From: Lateolabrax maculatus
Taxonomy: Eukaryota > Chordata > Actinopteri > Acropomatiformes > Lateolabracidae
Reading direction: 5' to 3'
DNA: 64,000 bases
Assembly (NCBI GenBank): GCA_031216445.1
Contig: CM062196.1
Coordinates: 6,458,501 to 6,522,500, forward strand
Positions 14,483 to 27,305 of the stretch are shown here, piece by piece; position 1 is the stretch's first letter, and every line of letters begins with the position of its first letter. The notes under the pieces are model-generated. The model did no database searches. It was not told the DNA's origin and saw only the letters and a list, made by a program, of their open reading frames with translations. Made by a program: the position numbers and the translations under genes.

Positions 14483-15402
14483 AACACGCTGGTAGCCAAG
14501 AAGCATTCTGGTGGTCAAATATGTATAATTGATAGAGTTGAGTTTGACACAGTGCTGTAATGTAATCTGGGAGTCCCTATGGTGTTAAGAGTGTGTGTAT
14601 GAGTGTGAGAGATTGAAGAGGGAGGCAGGGAGGGGGGTGAGGGAGTGTAGTGGTTTGCAGAAAGAAGGGACAGGGATTTGCTTTGGGGACTGAGTGTAAA
14701 TCTGATGTATTGGACGGCTGTATTTTTCCTCCCTGTACCAACCCCACGGGTTACACTTGTAGGAACAATGGCCTTCTCTACTGTAATGGGCATTTACCAA
14801 AAGGGACCACTTTCTCACTCACTGTGTGTGTGTGTAAAAGAGAGAGAGTAACTGTAACTTGAGCTTTCTCACTTAATTCACTTACACTGTTTTACACTCA
14901 AAAAATAAGTTTCCATTGAATAAGGTTTCACATATGAAAGAAAACACTATATATGCACTATATATATGCAGATTGTGTTCTAATGTATTTCAGTTTAACA
15001 TTTGTTGTGTTTGTGTGTGCTGAAGCAATTAGTTGAGTAATATTTTAGAACATTATATTTATATTTCATTAATTGTGTAAGTAAAAATACCAAACATGTC
15101 ACTGTTTCCAGCTTTTTGAATTTGAGCATTTGCTAATTTTCTCAGTTTTATACCATTGTAATCTGTCCCTTTACAGCCCTAGTATATACAGAGCTGCAAC
15201 TACATACAAAATAATGCTTGTGTGTTTCATGTCGAGATTTAAGTGAATTTTCATGTCTGTGTATTTCATGTCTTTTTTGGTTTGTGTACTGTATGTGTGC
15301 ATGTGGGTGTGCTTTTTCCTGGCTTTGTGTCTGCCTGACAGTGTTCATGCTTCTTTGTTCCTCTGTCACTGTGTGTCTAGTTTAATTGCAGGCCTTTTTT
15401 TT

Positions 15403-15417
15403 GGGGGGGGGGGGGGG
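15403..15417 (+). repeat. Homopolymer G15
   Basis: Fifteen consecutive G directly after eight T, about 260 bp upstream of the LA3 exon. Exact length is error-prone in sequencing. Confidence 0.85.
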
Positions 15418-15463
15418 ATCGATTTGAGCAACAAGATAACTTAGTAATCAAACTGTTTCATTG

Positions 15464-15678
15464 ACTGGCTGTCCCTTTTCTCTCTGTCTTTTTCCTCTTC
15501 CCTATTTCTTCTCTCATTTTTCTCTCCCTTGCTTCTTTCTCTCTCCCTCTTCGCTCCCCTTCTCTTCCATCCCTTTCCCCCAACTTTCTCATCTGCTGTC
15601 CATTTTCCTTTCCCTTCCCTGTCTCCCCCCTCTGTGCTCTCTCCCTTGCTGTTTTTCACCTCCACCCCCTCACACCAG
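15464..15678 (+). promoter_or_regulatory. Very long polypyrimidine tract at the LA3 3' splice site
   Basis: For roughly 215 nt before the acceptor at 15677-15678 the + strand is almost only C and T, with runs such as TTCTCTCTGTCTTTTTCC and CCATCCCTTTCCCCC. Typical polypyrimidine tracts are 10-40 nt. Tracts of this kind bind U2AF and PTB-type proteins, so it may influence use of the LA3 exon. It could equally be a passive low-complexity expansion. Confidence 0.6.
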
Positions 15679-15807
15679 GCCGACAGACCTGTCCACCGGA
15701 GAAGTTTGATTGCGGAGGGGCTACCAGCAAATGTGTTTCGTTGTCATGGCGATGCGATGGAGAGAGGGACTGTGAGAACGGAGCAGATGAGGATCAGTGT
15801 GCTGCAG
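15679..15807 (+). CDS. lrp8: lrp8 exon: LDL-receptor class A repeat 3
   Basis: The 129-nt exon is phase 1 at both ends, with acceptor CACCAG and donor CAG|GTGAGT. It reads RQTCPPEKFDC, then SKCVSLSWRCDGERDC, then ENGADEDQCAA. All six cysteines of an LA module are present. The acidic calcium site CDGERDCENGADE follows the tryptophan that usually contacts a ligand lysine. The SDE motif is ADE here, as I recall for human LRP8 repeat 3 (GGADEAGC), which supports orthology. By analogy with human LRP8 and VLDLR this should be exon 4. LA1-LA2 were looked for upstream and not found. The exon lies between two very long introns and behind a ~200-nt pyrimidine-rich tract. Being symmetric, it could be skipped without a frameshift. 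Confidence 0.93.
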
Positions 15808-18800
15808 GTGAGTCCGTGGTGGGTGCTGGAAAAGTGGGATGTAGGGGGACAGGAAAAGAGGATAAAGCAATGTCTACTTTGAACTTCATCTGAACTCAAC
15901 TTTAGCTTCCTGCCCCTCACTGCGGGCAAAAGTCTGAAAATCCCTAAAGTAAATAGTCTACATTTGAAGCTGCACAATGCAGCTTTGCAGGTTCTGTTGC
16001 AGGTGTGTTCGTGAAACTGCCAAGAACAGGAATGTAACTGTCTTTATTTTAGTTGAAGGACTTTATTACCCAGAAATAATTTGACATGAGTAAACTGCTC
16101 TCATGTAAATGTCCCATCACTACTGGCTGTTGGCAGCAGAGGTGTTGAAAAAAAATTGTTTTGTAGTAGGTTCAATGATCACTGGAGAATCCAGTGTTCT
16201 CAATGCAGAGTGCTCATTTGCTGCCATTTGTTTACTGCATGTCCTCTCTTTGATTACTACAGAATACAATAGAATGATATGCAGAACTTGTTTTGTCCTA
16301 TCTGCTCAAGTGAAAATGACTGGACTCGTCGTTTGTTTTATAATGCATAGCTATGGGACTTTCACTAGCTGTTTCTTTTTCAATTTTTAAATTCAACTTT
16401 AGAAAGGAAAGCAAACTGAACACACTGCAAAGTCTTCTGCAGTAAAAAAGCCTGAAGATTTTAACTGAGACAGGATCAGCAGAGGTGAGCAGAGAAACAA
16501 TGATGATAGAAAATAAAAGAAAGAAAACTGTGGTGTCGGAGGTGAGAACCAGAGAGAAGAGCAGGAAAATAACTTGAAAAGCCTAAGGCCCCATGTGATG
16601 ATATTTCTAGATATGTAGTATTAAGTCACCTCTTGTTTCAGTAGTAAGTGAATTATACAATGTGTTTTGACAGGAATTGTATTTCTGGTGGTGATCAATC
16701 GTTAAGTTCAGATCTAAAAGAGTACTTTAAAAGATTTTAAAACTGGGGATATGTGGCTTTTACCCAATACTAGGTATGCAAACCAATGTGATGTTTTCTT
16801 TACACTTTCTAGTCTGTCACCTGGGTCATCACATATTTTAAGATTTAGTAAAAATCTGGTCCAAAGTGCAGCCAGGAGTATTTTTAACTTAACGTCATAG
16901 CTGCCAAAAAATAAAATGTTTCATACCATCCTTTATTTATATATATTTTCTGTGTTATGTGTCTAGAGATGTTAAACGTGATCTGTTTTTCCTCTCCGCA
17001 ATCTTGTCCTTGTTCTTGGCTGTTGCTTGATGAGCTGGAAATAGGGAAAAGCAGGTCACTCTGCAGACTGGGAGAGTTGGGCCAGTGGAAAACCACTGGC
17101 CCAAATGTATCTTGCAAGTGTATCTTTCGAGGCGTGTCCTATATACCTGTTTGTCCTATGTTTACATAGATGGACTGATATCCAAATACATACTCACACC
17201 AAGGCAAACAGAGTTTTACACGTACAGTAGGGCTTTGGTTTAGTAAATTAAGTACAATGCTCGGTGTGTCATGGACAGTGTGTAAACAAGTGTGGTGACA
17301 CACAGTAGTGGTTTTATAGTGGTGGCACCTGGTGCAACCACAGTGTAAAAATGGGTTGTTATTAGGAATAATATTACTTCTATAAACATGTGTGGGTGTG
17401 TTTGGGGCTGGTGAATCATAGCCAATGATATTTAGCCCCTTTAAAACCTGTGCTATCTCCAGCATGTACAAGGTAGATAGCCCATAGTCTCATTCGTAAA
17501 CACAAACTCTCACACACACACACACATATAATTATTCTGAAGTCATAGTGAAGTGGGCATGGGCATTTTAGATGCAGTATCCTTTTCAGATAATCAATAT
17601 ATTTGGACCAAATTGCTGTATTTTACCACAAATGAACCTCACACATGTTTCTGTCTTGGTTTCAATCATTCTGCAAGATTGGATGTCATATTTCAGTGAT
17701 GGATATAGCAAATGCTCATACACAGGGCTTAGCTTGCTTTAAAGGAAACCTATAGAATAGCTTTGTGAACACACCACAGACCTACTGTACGCTCACATTG
17801 CTTCATCTGCAACACCCTCGCACATACACTCACATCACAGTATCTAGACTACATCCTCACATCTGGCATCAAAGCTGTGAAGAGGGCATTGATTTTCCCC
17901 AGCATAAACATCTGGCCTACACCATTATTGATTTTAAACAACTTTGACACACACACACAGAAACACACACGCACACACAGCAGTTTTTCAAAGAATATAG
18001 ATTGCATGTAATATTCTCCCGTAACTAAAGCTGTGGTCTGTTAGATAGAAAAAGGAACCACTTTCAATGTATATGTACAGACAATTTCTGAATTTCTGTA
18101 TAAACATCTGTATATATTTGTTGTGAGAATGTTTTTCAGACCTTCAGAGTAGTTACATTTTTGTGGAGTGAAGGTGAGGTCGTTCTGGACAGTTGTCATC
18201 ACTTGTATAAGGGGGACAGTCCTCGTAACAATAGCAGTACATGGTTGTCTGTCTCTGTGTCTGATGCATCACATTTTCCATAATGTTGCCATCTTCCCTC
18301 AGGCTCTGTGACATTCATACATTCTCATGCTGTAAGGATGTGCACATGCATCTATAATTAAGGACACACACCCATGAACATACACACTGTACGATTGCTC
18401 CTGGATACTGTTAAATTCTCTCAATCTGATCCTTATGTGCACAACCTAATGTGTGTAAAATTGTAAGTTAAACTACCATTTTTAATGAACTTTACTGATT
18501 CCAGAGGCAATTTAGATAAAATTATATCCAAATTTTAATTAATTTTAGTTTCCAGTTGTGCAATCTCACTTTGAATACCTTGGGGGGAGCATGGTAATCT
18601 AACAACAAATATCTACAAAAAAAAACCCACCCACATGTAATTTAAATAGTATTTTTAAAGTTACAATCTCAAAGATATCCGTTTTCTTCTCTTTGGCGGC
18701 ACATATGGTGATTAGCTCCGCCTACACTCTCTGGCGAACCAACCACTGCTGGGGGATGGAAAACCCAGTTATGTTTTCCGCCAGTATCGCTACAGACACC

Positions 18801-21800
18801 CAGTTAAAGGTGTCTGTAGGTGCTGTAAATGCTACAATACTGCAAAAGCAAAGGCTTTCATCAGTGGGCCATTAGCTCAGTCACCATTGTGTTACCTCGT
18901 TCAGCGTTAAATAGAGACTTAACAGACGTTTATTTAAATGAAAATCTTTGAGTTTCACTCTTTTTAGCCGTGTTACGTTAAAAAACTATGAATATTGGCT
19001 TACTATCAGAAGCTCACCAGACCAGTCACAGTGGTACATTGGAGGCACATTGCATGCCCACTCTACACTGTTAAAGGTCAGTTTTCACTTCACTTTCAAT
19101 TACCCTTTATTTCTATTGAGGCATCCTGGGGTTTGCAACATTGTGGGTTGAACCTCATTTTCAATCTCCACTTTTTCATCCTTTATTCTCTCCCATCTAG
19201 TAATCTCTCCCTTTCTCTTTTTCTTTTGCTTTCTTTACCTCCCTGTCCTACGTTCTGATTTACAGTTTTTAGCAATTATGTATAATTTTAATTAAATATA
19301 AGAGGAGCATATTAAATTGGGTTTTACATGAGTCAGAAATGCTTGATTTCATTGCAATCAAAATAGATAGCAATGGAAATAGAAAGACATGATGCAGTTT
19401 TGGCACAATTGTCAAAGTGTCAACACTTGTGAAATCTTAATATTACATGTCCACAGTATTTAGCCAGAAATTCACAAGATATGAACAACATTACTACTGT
19501 GAAACACCAACAGCCTGCCCGATAATAAACACCTTTTGAAAGTTTCCAGATTTGCTAATATAAATGTTTTGACATTCAGAAAGCTTATTTACAGTAGTTG
19601 CTTCAACCCAACTGATGCAAACATATGCAATTCACTATTTATCTGAATTTTAAAAAAGTGATGTTAAAGTTTTCTTCCCAGGTGGACAGAAACATGTCTT
19701 CACTCCCCTTTATCTCTTCATATTCACTGTATTGCCTCTGCTGCCTTTTTGAAATGTTTCTCTCGGTCTCTGTCCACCTGCTCATTCATCTCCATTCTGT
19801 CTGTACGTTGTTAAAAGTCCAGGCTGTCCGTGCATCACTTTAGGGAGTTTGTGGCCAAGACTTAATAAAAACAGTCGCTGTCGATTTAGTCATGTAACCC
19901 GAGCTGCCGTTTTACTGTTCACATACCATCTTTGTCCCTCTGATGCATAACATAAACTCTAAAAACAAGAGCTTTCCCTCCTCTCTGCCTTGGCCATCAC
20001 AGGCACCTGCCTTTTTTTATTCTCTTTTAATTCCTGCATATTGACTCGGAGGGGAATCAGACACTATATGTGTTTTCTGTTGCCTTTCATCTGTCTGACC
20101 TGTGTGAGCCTCTATCTCTTAATGTGTGCAGTGGAAAATAAAGTGGTTAATACAGCTATGAAATATTTCATAAGGGTTTTGATGATAATTGATTTGCTGC
20201 CTGATGCTTTGACTGTGTATGAGTGTTTGCATGTGAGAGTTATGGGAGGTGTAATAACCTGTAGAGATCTATTTTACAGCTTTTGATCTATCATTTAAAG
20301 ACTAAGGTGGTGGCAGTGAATATTAAGTTCATCTGATCAATGGAAAAAGACCTGTGTTATCTGAGTTTACACATAAAAGTCCACTTCAAAGGCTAACAAT
20401 GGATCCATTAGCTCAGTTTTCTTTCTTTGTGTGAAAGTTTATTTGAATTTTCAGCAAGCTGTATTCACATTCAGAGCAGAAAAACAAGAGTCTTGTGGTG
20501 CGTGTCTCACATCGCTTGCCGCAGTATTTACCACACTGCTAATGTTGCTAGAAGTGGATTGCTATGTTTCAGAGAATCAACCTGGTAGCTTCATCTCCTG
20601 ATATTTCGCCAAGCAAATTTCTGTTGTGTGTGTTCTGTTGTCTGGCCTTGATATGAAGTCAATTTGTTATTTTATTTCTGGAATTTCAAAAACACAAGTA
20701 ATTAGTTTTGTGAATACGTCTTACAGAGAAGGTGATTCTGGTCATAATCAAGTAGTATTTTAAAACGTCAACTAAAAAGGCTTTTTTTATATCAATTGCT
20801 TTTATTGTATCCATTTTTTTTTCGTTGGCCAAAACAAGATTGCTTTCTTTTTTGAATACTGTTTTGAATTAAGCCATTCCACAGCAGTAAATTAGATTTC
20901 CCTTAATATTATGTTGTGACAGGAGTGTTTCTTAAAATCATCCAATTTAGTTTCACACTGATAAAGCGCAATGGAGAAGAATAATACAAATGTTTGCAAA
21001 TGAGAAACAAACATTTCATCACCACGTTATAACAAATTTAGTATACCAGGTGTTAGAGTCTGCCTTCTTCCTCTCCCATCACTCTGCACTATTTATCAAA
21101 ACAGAGGGGTATAAAGATAAGTTAGATCAATACTCTGTTTGGGTAGCATAAAACCTAATCATGTTGTTGCTGTTATGGTTATTATTCTTTGAAAATGTGT
21201 TTTTGCTTGATGTTGCAGACGCAGGAATAACAAAGAAACATTTGGGTATTGTATGTACAGATAACAAAGCACAGCTACGTGACAAAGCGGTCTGATAGCA
21301 GTTGGGAGTAGCTTTCTGTTAATGCCAACGTTTCTGCAGCGCACGCCACCGTTCAAAGTTATCAGTAATAGGCAGACAGAGTCATCTGCGGGGCTTGTTG
21401 GGAGCTTGTGTGTCCCGTGCTAAATTGGTTTAATAGCGGCATACTGATGAATGTTTTCATAAACAATATTAAAACTATAATGTTCACTCTGCAGTGTAGG
21501 AAGTGTGTATATACAGTACTATACACCCACAAACATTAATTCATCATTGGATAATCTACTTTTTGAAATCTGCTGCTTTTACCCCCACCGCCTTCAGACC
21601 CACCCTCCACCCTCTTCCTCCACCTCTGATCCCTCTGCTCTCCCTCCATCCCTCCCTCCTGCGGCAGCTACAATTGAAGTACAGCTACCGTTAATTAGGG
21701 CTGCTAATTGAGCATATCCAAATGCTGAATAAAACATGGATCCAGGAAGAGAGGTTCTTTATTACATTTAGAGGAGGCCTCTGAAGAAAGTTTATGAGCT

Positions 21801-24800
21801 TTTAATTTATGTTAATGTGAAATCACACTCGTTTATGCACACAGCCGCTGCTAGCTATGCATCTGCATGCTTCAGGGTGTGTGTGTAGGTAAAACATCAT
21901 TTTTTATGTTTGAGTAAGCGGGTGCTTACATGACGGATGCCCTCCCTTTTGTTTACTGAATACTAATGTTGCTTTTTTTTTTCTTCTTCTTAACGCAGAA
22001 CATAATTAAAAAGTGTTCTTTACCTGCTCGCCAATCAACTTTTAATATCAACAAATTGGACTGTTGATGTGCTGATTCAGCGAGCGCAGGAATGATCCAG
22101 CTTACTTAAGGATGATCACCAGAGAAGTTTACATTCCCACAAACCTAATAAGATCACGCACACTTAAATGAGAACAGACACTCGTAGGATTAGGTGATTT
22201 TCCCCTTGCCTCTCAAGGCATCACCAGTGTCTGACAAAAAGATGTGTGTCAGTGTCGGAATTAAGAGGTTGAGTTAATTAAATTGTCCACAAGCGACTGA
22301 ATAAATTCTTCATTATTTTTATTAAGTGCGTCTTGTTTGTTTCATTACGACCTGGCGTAAAAAGAAGGTGGAATTTCTTATCACTCAAGCTCTCTCTCTG
22401 TGTTTTTACTCTCATAGTCTTTCTTACCCGCTCACTGTGTCCTCTTCCTCTCTTTAGTACTTTTGTGTATGTGTGGTAACCCGGCGCCAGCAGCAGCTTA
22501 GCTGTATCACAGTCAAGCAGGCTATTTCTGATCCTTAGAGAACTACGAAAATACTGTTAATGTGTCAATGTGGATAGTTTGATCCAACCATTGAGAGATA
22601 ATGATTTCTTTTCCTACCTTGCCAGTTTAGCAGTATTGTTTTCTTGGCGACAGTTAGGGCTACAGGAAGGGGTATGATGTTGAACGTTGTGCTGAACTTT
22701 TCTTGAGTATATCCAGATCGTTGAGTATGCATACGGAAGGAGATAATGTGAGCTACAGCCAAGGGATAGGGATAGTGTGGTGGTTACTTCTTCCCAGAAG
22801 AAAGATGTCAGTGGTTACTGGTGTGGATGTTGAGTTTTTTTTCCCATTTCTTCATTGGGATATGTGGCGCATTGGTAGACTCAGTGGAAGATGTGAGTTT
22901 ATACAGTTTTTAAAGAGGTTTGTTTGTTTTTGCAATTTTATTGATGTCACTTTCATTTCTTAACAAATCTGTGCTCTTAAATGTTCTTTGAATTGCTACA
23001 CTGTATGAAACATTTTTCATTTTACAACAGTAAAGACTCCTTGACCTGCATCCTGTCTGCATAGAGTTACTTTTTGGCTCTCCTGTTCAAAGACGTGCAT
23101 CTGGAAACTTTGAATTTGCTGTAGGTATGAATGTGATGGTCTTTAATAGCAGTGGAGCATTTGCAATTTCTAGCAGCTTCTTTCCTCAGGCTGTGAGACT
23201 CCTCAACTCATCCTCCACACTCCACCATACATAATGATTCTCTTTCTGAACTAGGAAAAATTGGACTATATCTGCTCCTTCTACAACCCTGTGTTGTAAT
23301 ATATCAATAATTTAACCTTGTACCTTTGTATTATAGCAATTTAAAGGACTGGTCAATGGTCAAGTTTAACCTTTGTATGTCTATCTTTTTATAGTGCCTG
23401 TCTGTCTGTCTTCTTTATTTCACTTGGATCCAGTCGGTTTTGTTTGTTTGTACTCGCTCCATAGACACTTTCAGCACTATGTTGTCTAGGGCAGAAAGGT
23501 GGGAACCAAGCTGCAACCTCCAGGTCTGAAAAGTGAAGCTGATGTGGAAGTGCCTTAAACCTGCATTCTCTCTAAATCGAAAGCACGGGGTGACAAAAAG
23601 AAGTCAGATTGTCTGAAAGTCAATGAGAAGATGGCGGGGCTACCGTGTGATTGACAAGTTGTTACCGCAGCGACCACAGCAGTGCTACCCTCTCGTCAGA
23701 CTAAAGTCATTTCTGGTTTTCAAAAAAAAAAAAAGTTCACGACGGCCAAAATGCTGAACTCCCAGCTTCAAAACCACCGTTTACAAACCAACCAGTGACG
23801 TCACGGAGGCCACGTCCACTGCTTTTATACAGTCTATGGGGTGAACACAAACATAGAGACAGACAGAGAGAAAGACAGACAGAGAGAAAGACAGTAGTCA
23901 GAGAGGCTCCTGGAGGCCCTGGGGACCTGTTGCTCTTTTCACATCAGCCTGTGCTACTGTGTTACATTACAGCAAGCTGTTGCTGGATCGATGCCCACCA
24001 GGGATATGTTAGTTAGTGTTTTACAGAAGGGCAGAGAGGGGTGGAGGAGACGGAGACGTGTGTGTCTGTGTGTGTTTGTTTGTGTGCTGTACGTGTGTTA
24101 TTCTGGTAGGAAGTAGAAGGAGGGGAGTGAATAAAGTGGCACATTTCAAGTGTTTGTTCGTGAAGTTTGTCGGTAAGCTCGAGTGCTTTCTACGCGGAGG
24201 AAACATCCTAAGTTAACATGGTGAGATACTGTACACACATGGACATGCATACGTACACATAAACATGTAAACCTGCAAACTGCCTAAGGTTTTGACTTAT
24301 TTTGTCCAACAGTTAATGTAACCTCTTTTCCATTATTTGATAACAGAACAAAAAAACGAAGCTTCCACCCACATAAAAAAAAACAGTCCATAGTATGTTA
24401 GTGCATGTGTGTGGACATTTTGTGTATAGAGGCCGAGTTGTTTTGCTTTATTTTATCTTGCTTCACCCACATTTCCACTAGAAGAGGTGACTGCATACAG
24501 TAGACAAAGAGTGCAAGCATCTTGTCTCAGAGTTTCTTCCCATTACGTTCTCCTTCATTTATAATCCTTTGACTGCTCTCACTGTGTGCGTAGGTGTAAT
24601 GTAATGGAGCACCAGCACACAAACAGGCTCACTGCGCACCCAGAGGCATTCGCACTTGCCTCAGACTCGGGCAGTTTTCTTCCAACGATAGCTTTAAGAA
24701 CATTACTCATTTCTACTTCACCCCCAACACCGTCGTTTCCCTGCACACACACAGAGACTACTTTCTCAAAATCACATGGCGATGACAGGGAAAGCACGCT

Positions 24801-27264
24801 TGACTGAAAAATTGCCCGAGGTGAAACCACCACTTTGCTCCAACCTAAGGGGGATGCAACATAAGGTAAAAAAGTCAGAGAGGAAGGGTCTTTTGATTTT
24901 GCAGCTTTCCTTGTCAGTAACCTATTAGACAGCCACCCTACTCCAAAAGCTTTTTGACTTTTTTTGGCTATGTATACAATTGTCTTAACTTTTAAGATTC
25001 ACTTTGCATTCAGTTTCAACACACATTGACTCATAGGAAAAAACAGTTGTCGTTATATCATCTTACATGATCATCTTAGAACTGTAGCAGTAGTTTAGAA
25101 ACCTCTGTGTGACAGGTTGATGTCAGACATCATCTACAATACCTTGTGGAACAGACTGTAGCCTGGCAGCAGGGTTGAACTGTGTCTCTATTAAAATTGA
25201 AGCCTGTTAAATAGTTTTAAGACACAGTGTAACATGCAGAAAGAAACATGATTTTAGCTGTGGAGAGTGATCAAAAAAAAAACTCTATGTTGACTCATGT
25301 TGAGGCCATCTGAAATGGTAATTATGTCATTATCATACAGCACCCATGGTAAAATGCAGGATTACATGTTTATTGTGTAATCATCACACGTAATCACAAT
25401 GACCTAATTTTAATGTATTCATAGATTTACTACTCACCCATTATTGGAAGGAATGCAATTATTCTTCAGACAGGCATGTGTGTGTGTGTGTGTGTGGGTG
25501 TGTGTGTGTGTGTGTGTGTGTCCATGTATTTGTGTGTAGTGTGGCTTGTAGCCACAAGGATGGAGTGATGGCCATGTCACATTGTACATTTAATGGTTGA
25601 AAGCCTTTGAAATATGACATGTTTTGAGAAATGGCATCCACAATGGAGCTCTGTCAATACACACGCCTTCGTGTATATAGAGACACACAATGACATTCAT
25701 CACACACCACCTGCACACACACACACACACACACACATATATACAGACATTCAGTCTACTGTGATTGCTGGTGAGGCAGTTAATATTCAAGTCTGAGCTG
25801 CTGGTAGATGGCATAGTGATTGAGCTATTGAAATATCCTATTCTATTCAGTCTACCTCCCTGTTGGGCTGTGCATGTGTGCATGTGTGTGTGTGTACAAT
25901 CCCCACTCATCATGAAGGTGGTTAAGAGAAAGACTTTCCCTGGTGTATACCAATCAGGTAACACAGAGAGTTTTAGTCTCCAAGAGAATTGTGTGCCATT
26001 TTTCTCTTCGTCTGAGCTGCCATTTCACTTGGATTCCCCCGGCTCTCCTGCCACACTACATCGAGGTCTTATTTTCAGAAGCTTCTCACACTCAGTTTGA
26101 CATGTTTGTACTGAAATGCTGTGTGGGTATTTTTCGGGAATTATTTAGTTGTATCAGTTTATTGTATGTAGTAATGCAGTTCCATGCTAAAGTGCTAAAT
26201 GTGATAATTAACTGATGCAGATATACTTTAATCAAAGGTCAAATTGTGTCTATTTTTAATATGTTAAGATACAATTTCATGTCTAAAAAACGTTAAGCCT
26301 CAGTCAGTATCTTGCTGGGATACCCTGAACCAGAAAATGAATCACTGGGTTTTTAGCTGGATTGTTCTCAAAAAAAAATAATAATTGTACTACCAGCAAC
26401 CATATGTTTTTTTTGAATATATGGTGTCATCCCTGATTATTGATTTAAGAGCGCTCATGCCAACAGTGGCCAACACAATCATCTTTTATAAATTCAGGGA
26501 GCTCAGCATCTAAACATCAACAACAGCTTCGTATAATACTGGAGACAGTTATAGTCCACTAAAATATGTGTACCCACAAATATGATCGAAGCTTCAGGTT
26601 ATTGCAAATCCACAACTTTAGCTCACATTTCATCTCTGCAGATATATTTACTTCTGCATCACCTTTTCTTTTTTTCTCTCACTATTTTCTGCATTGCTGG
26701 CTAAAGTGAATGTTCATGAAAACCAAATTGTGTTTGAAAAGCAATCACAACATTTGAGAGACAAAAAGACAAAATCAGTTGCTCACTGTACCAGCAGGGA
26801 TCAGTTTGAATCCCAGTTTGAAGGACTTGGCTTTGTTCCATTATTTAGGTAATATATAGAATATGTGCTGGTATTACACATTTGTGCTTCTAAGCAATGT
26901 GCAGTGTTTAATAAAATGCAAGTATTGTACTCTGTCTGCCCTAGCCCTATTTTGTGTCATTTTTCTTTATTTTTTGCACATCTCCACCCAAAAGAGATGA
27001 TTGACATGTTATATGCCACTTTCCCACCAATGCTCCAAACATGTAGTGTCGGCTCCGTGCCTGCTAAACCCCATTTGGTCAGGCTGTTGGAAAGGGAATT
27101 TCTTCTGAAGCTGCCTTCTGTTTGTCAGTCAGTGATAAATCTATTCTGAATTTCATGTCGCCCCTCTGCCTATCTGTCTATTCCATTAGGAAAAGAGGAT
27201 CACTTTTATGTTACAGCAAGTCAAAGAGCTGAGAGCTTAGGGTCTGCCTGTCTGGTGGTCATAA

Positions 27265-27305
<41 letters not shown>

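Larger units (their letters stand above)
1..15678 (+). other. lrp8 intron, 3' part (no gene seen)
   Basis: No LA-repeat cysteine pattern, splice-bounded coding block or RNA gene was recognised in this 15.7 kb. It contains GT/CA microsatellites (2348-2412, 3628-3659, 13875-13911, 14444-14478), AT-rich low-complexity sequence near 3122-3166, a LINE 3'-end fragment near 11110-11625, and a possible degraded MITE near 5957-6340 bounded by GTAGGTTT and AAACCTAC. Dispersed-repeat-like sequence near 4680-4930 was not identified. The stretch 10170-10400 looks less neutral, with several homeodomain-type TAAT cores and a TCF/LEF-type ATCAAAGG. It is assigned to the intron between the LA2 and LA3 exons by inference, because the next coding exon is LA3. 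Confidence 0.7.

Noticed and set aside
1..15678. Search for the LA1, LA2 and signal-peptide exons of lrp8
   Set aside because: No six-cysteine pattern with a CDGxxDCxDxSDE-type motif was found in any frame, so these exons are placed upstream of the window.
26783..26830. tRNA-like or SINE box B similarity (GGGATCAGTTTGAATCCC)
   Set aside because: No matching A box or cloverleaf could be drawn upstream; the match is a short degenerate palindrome only.
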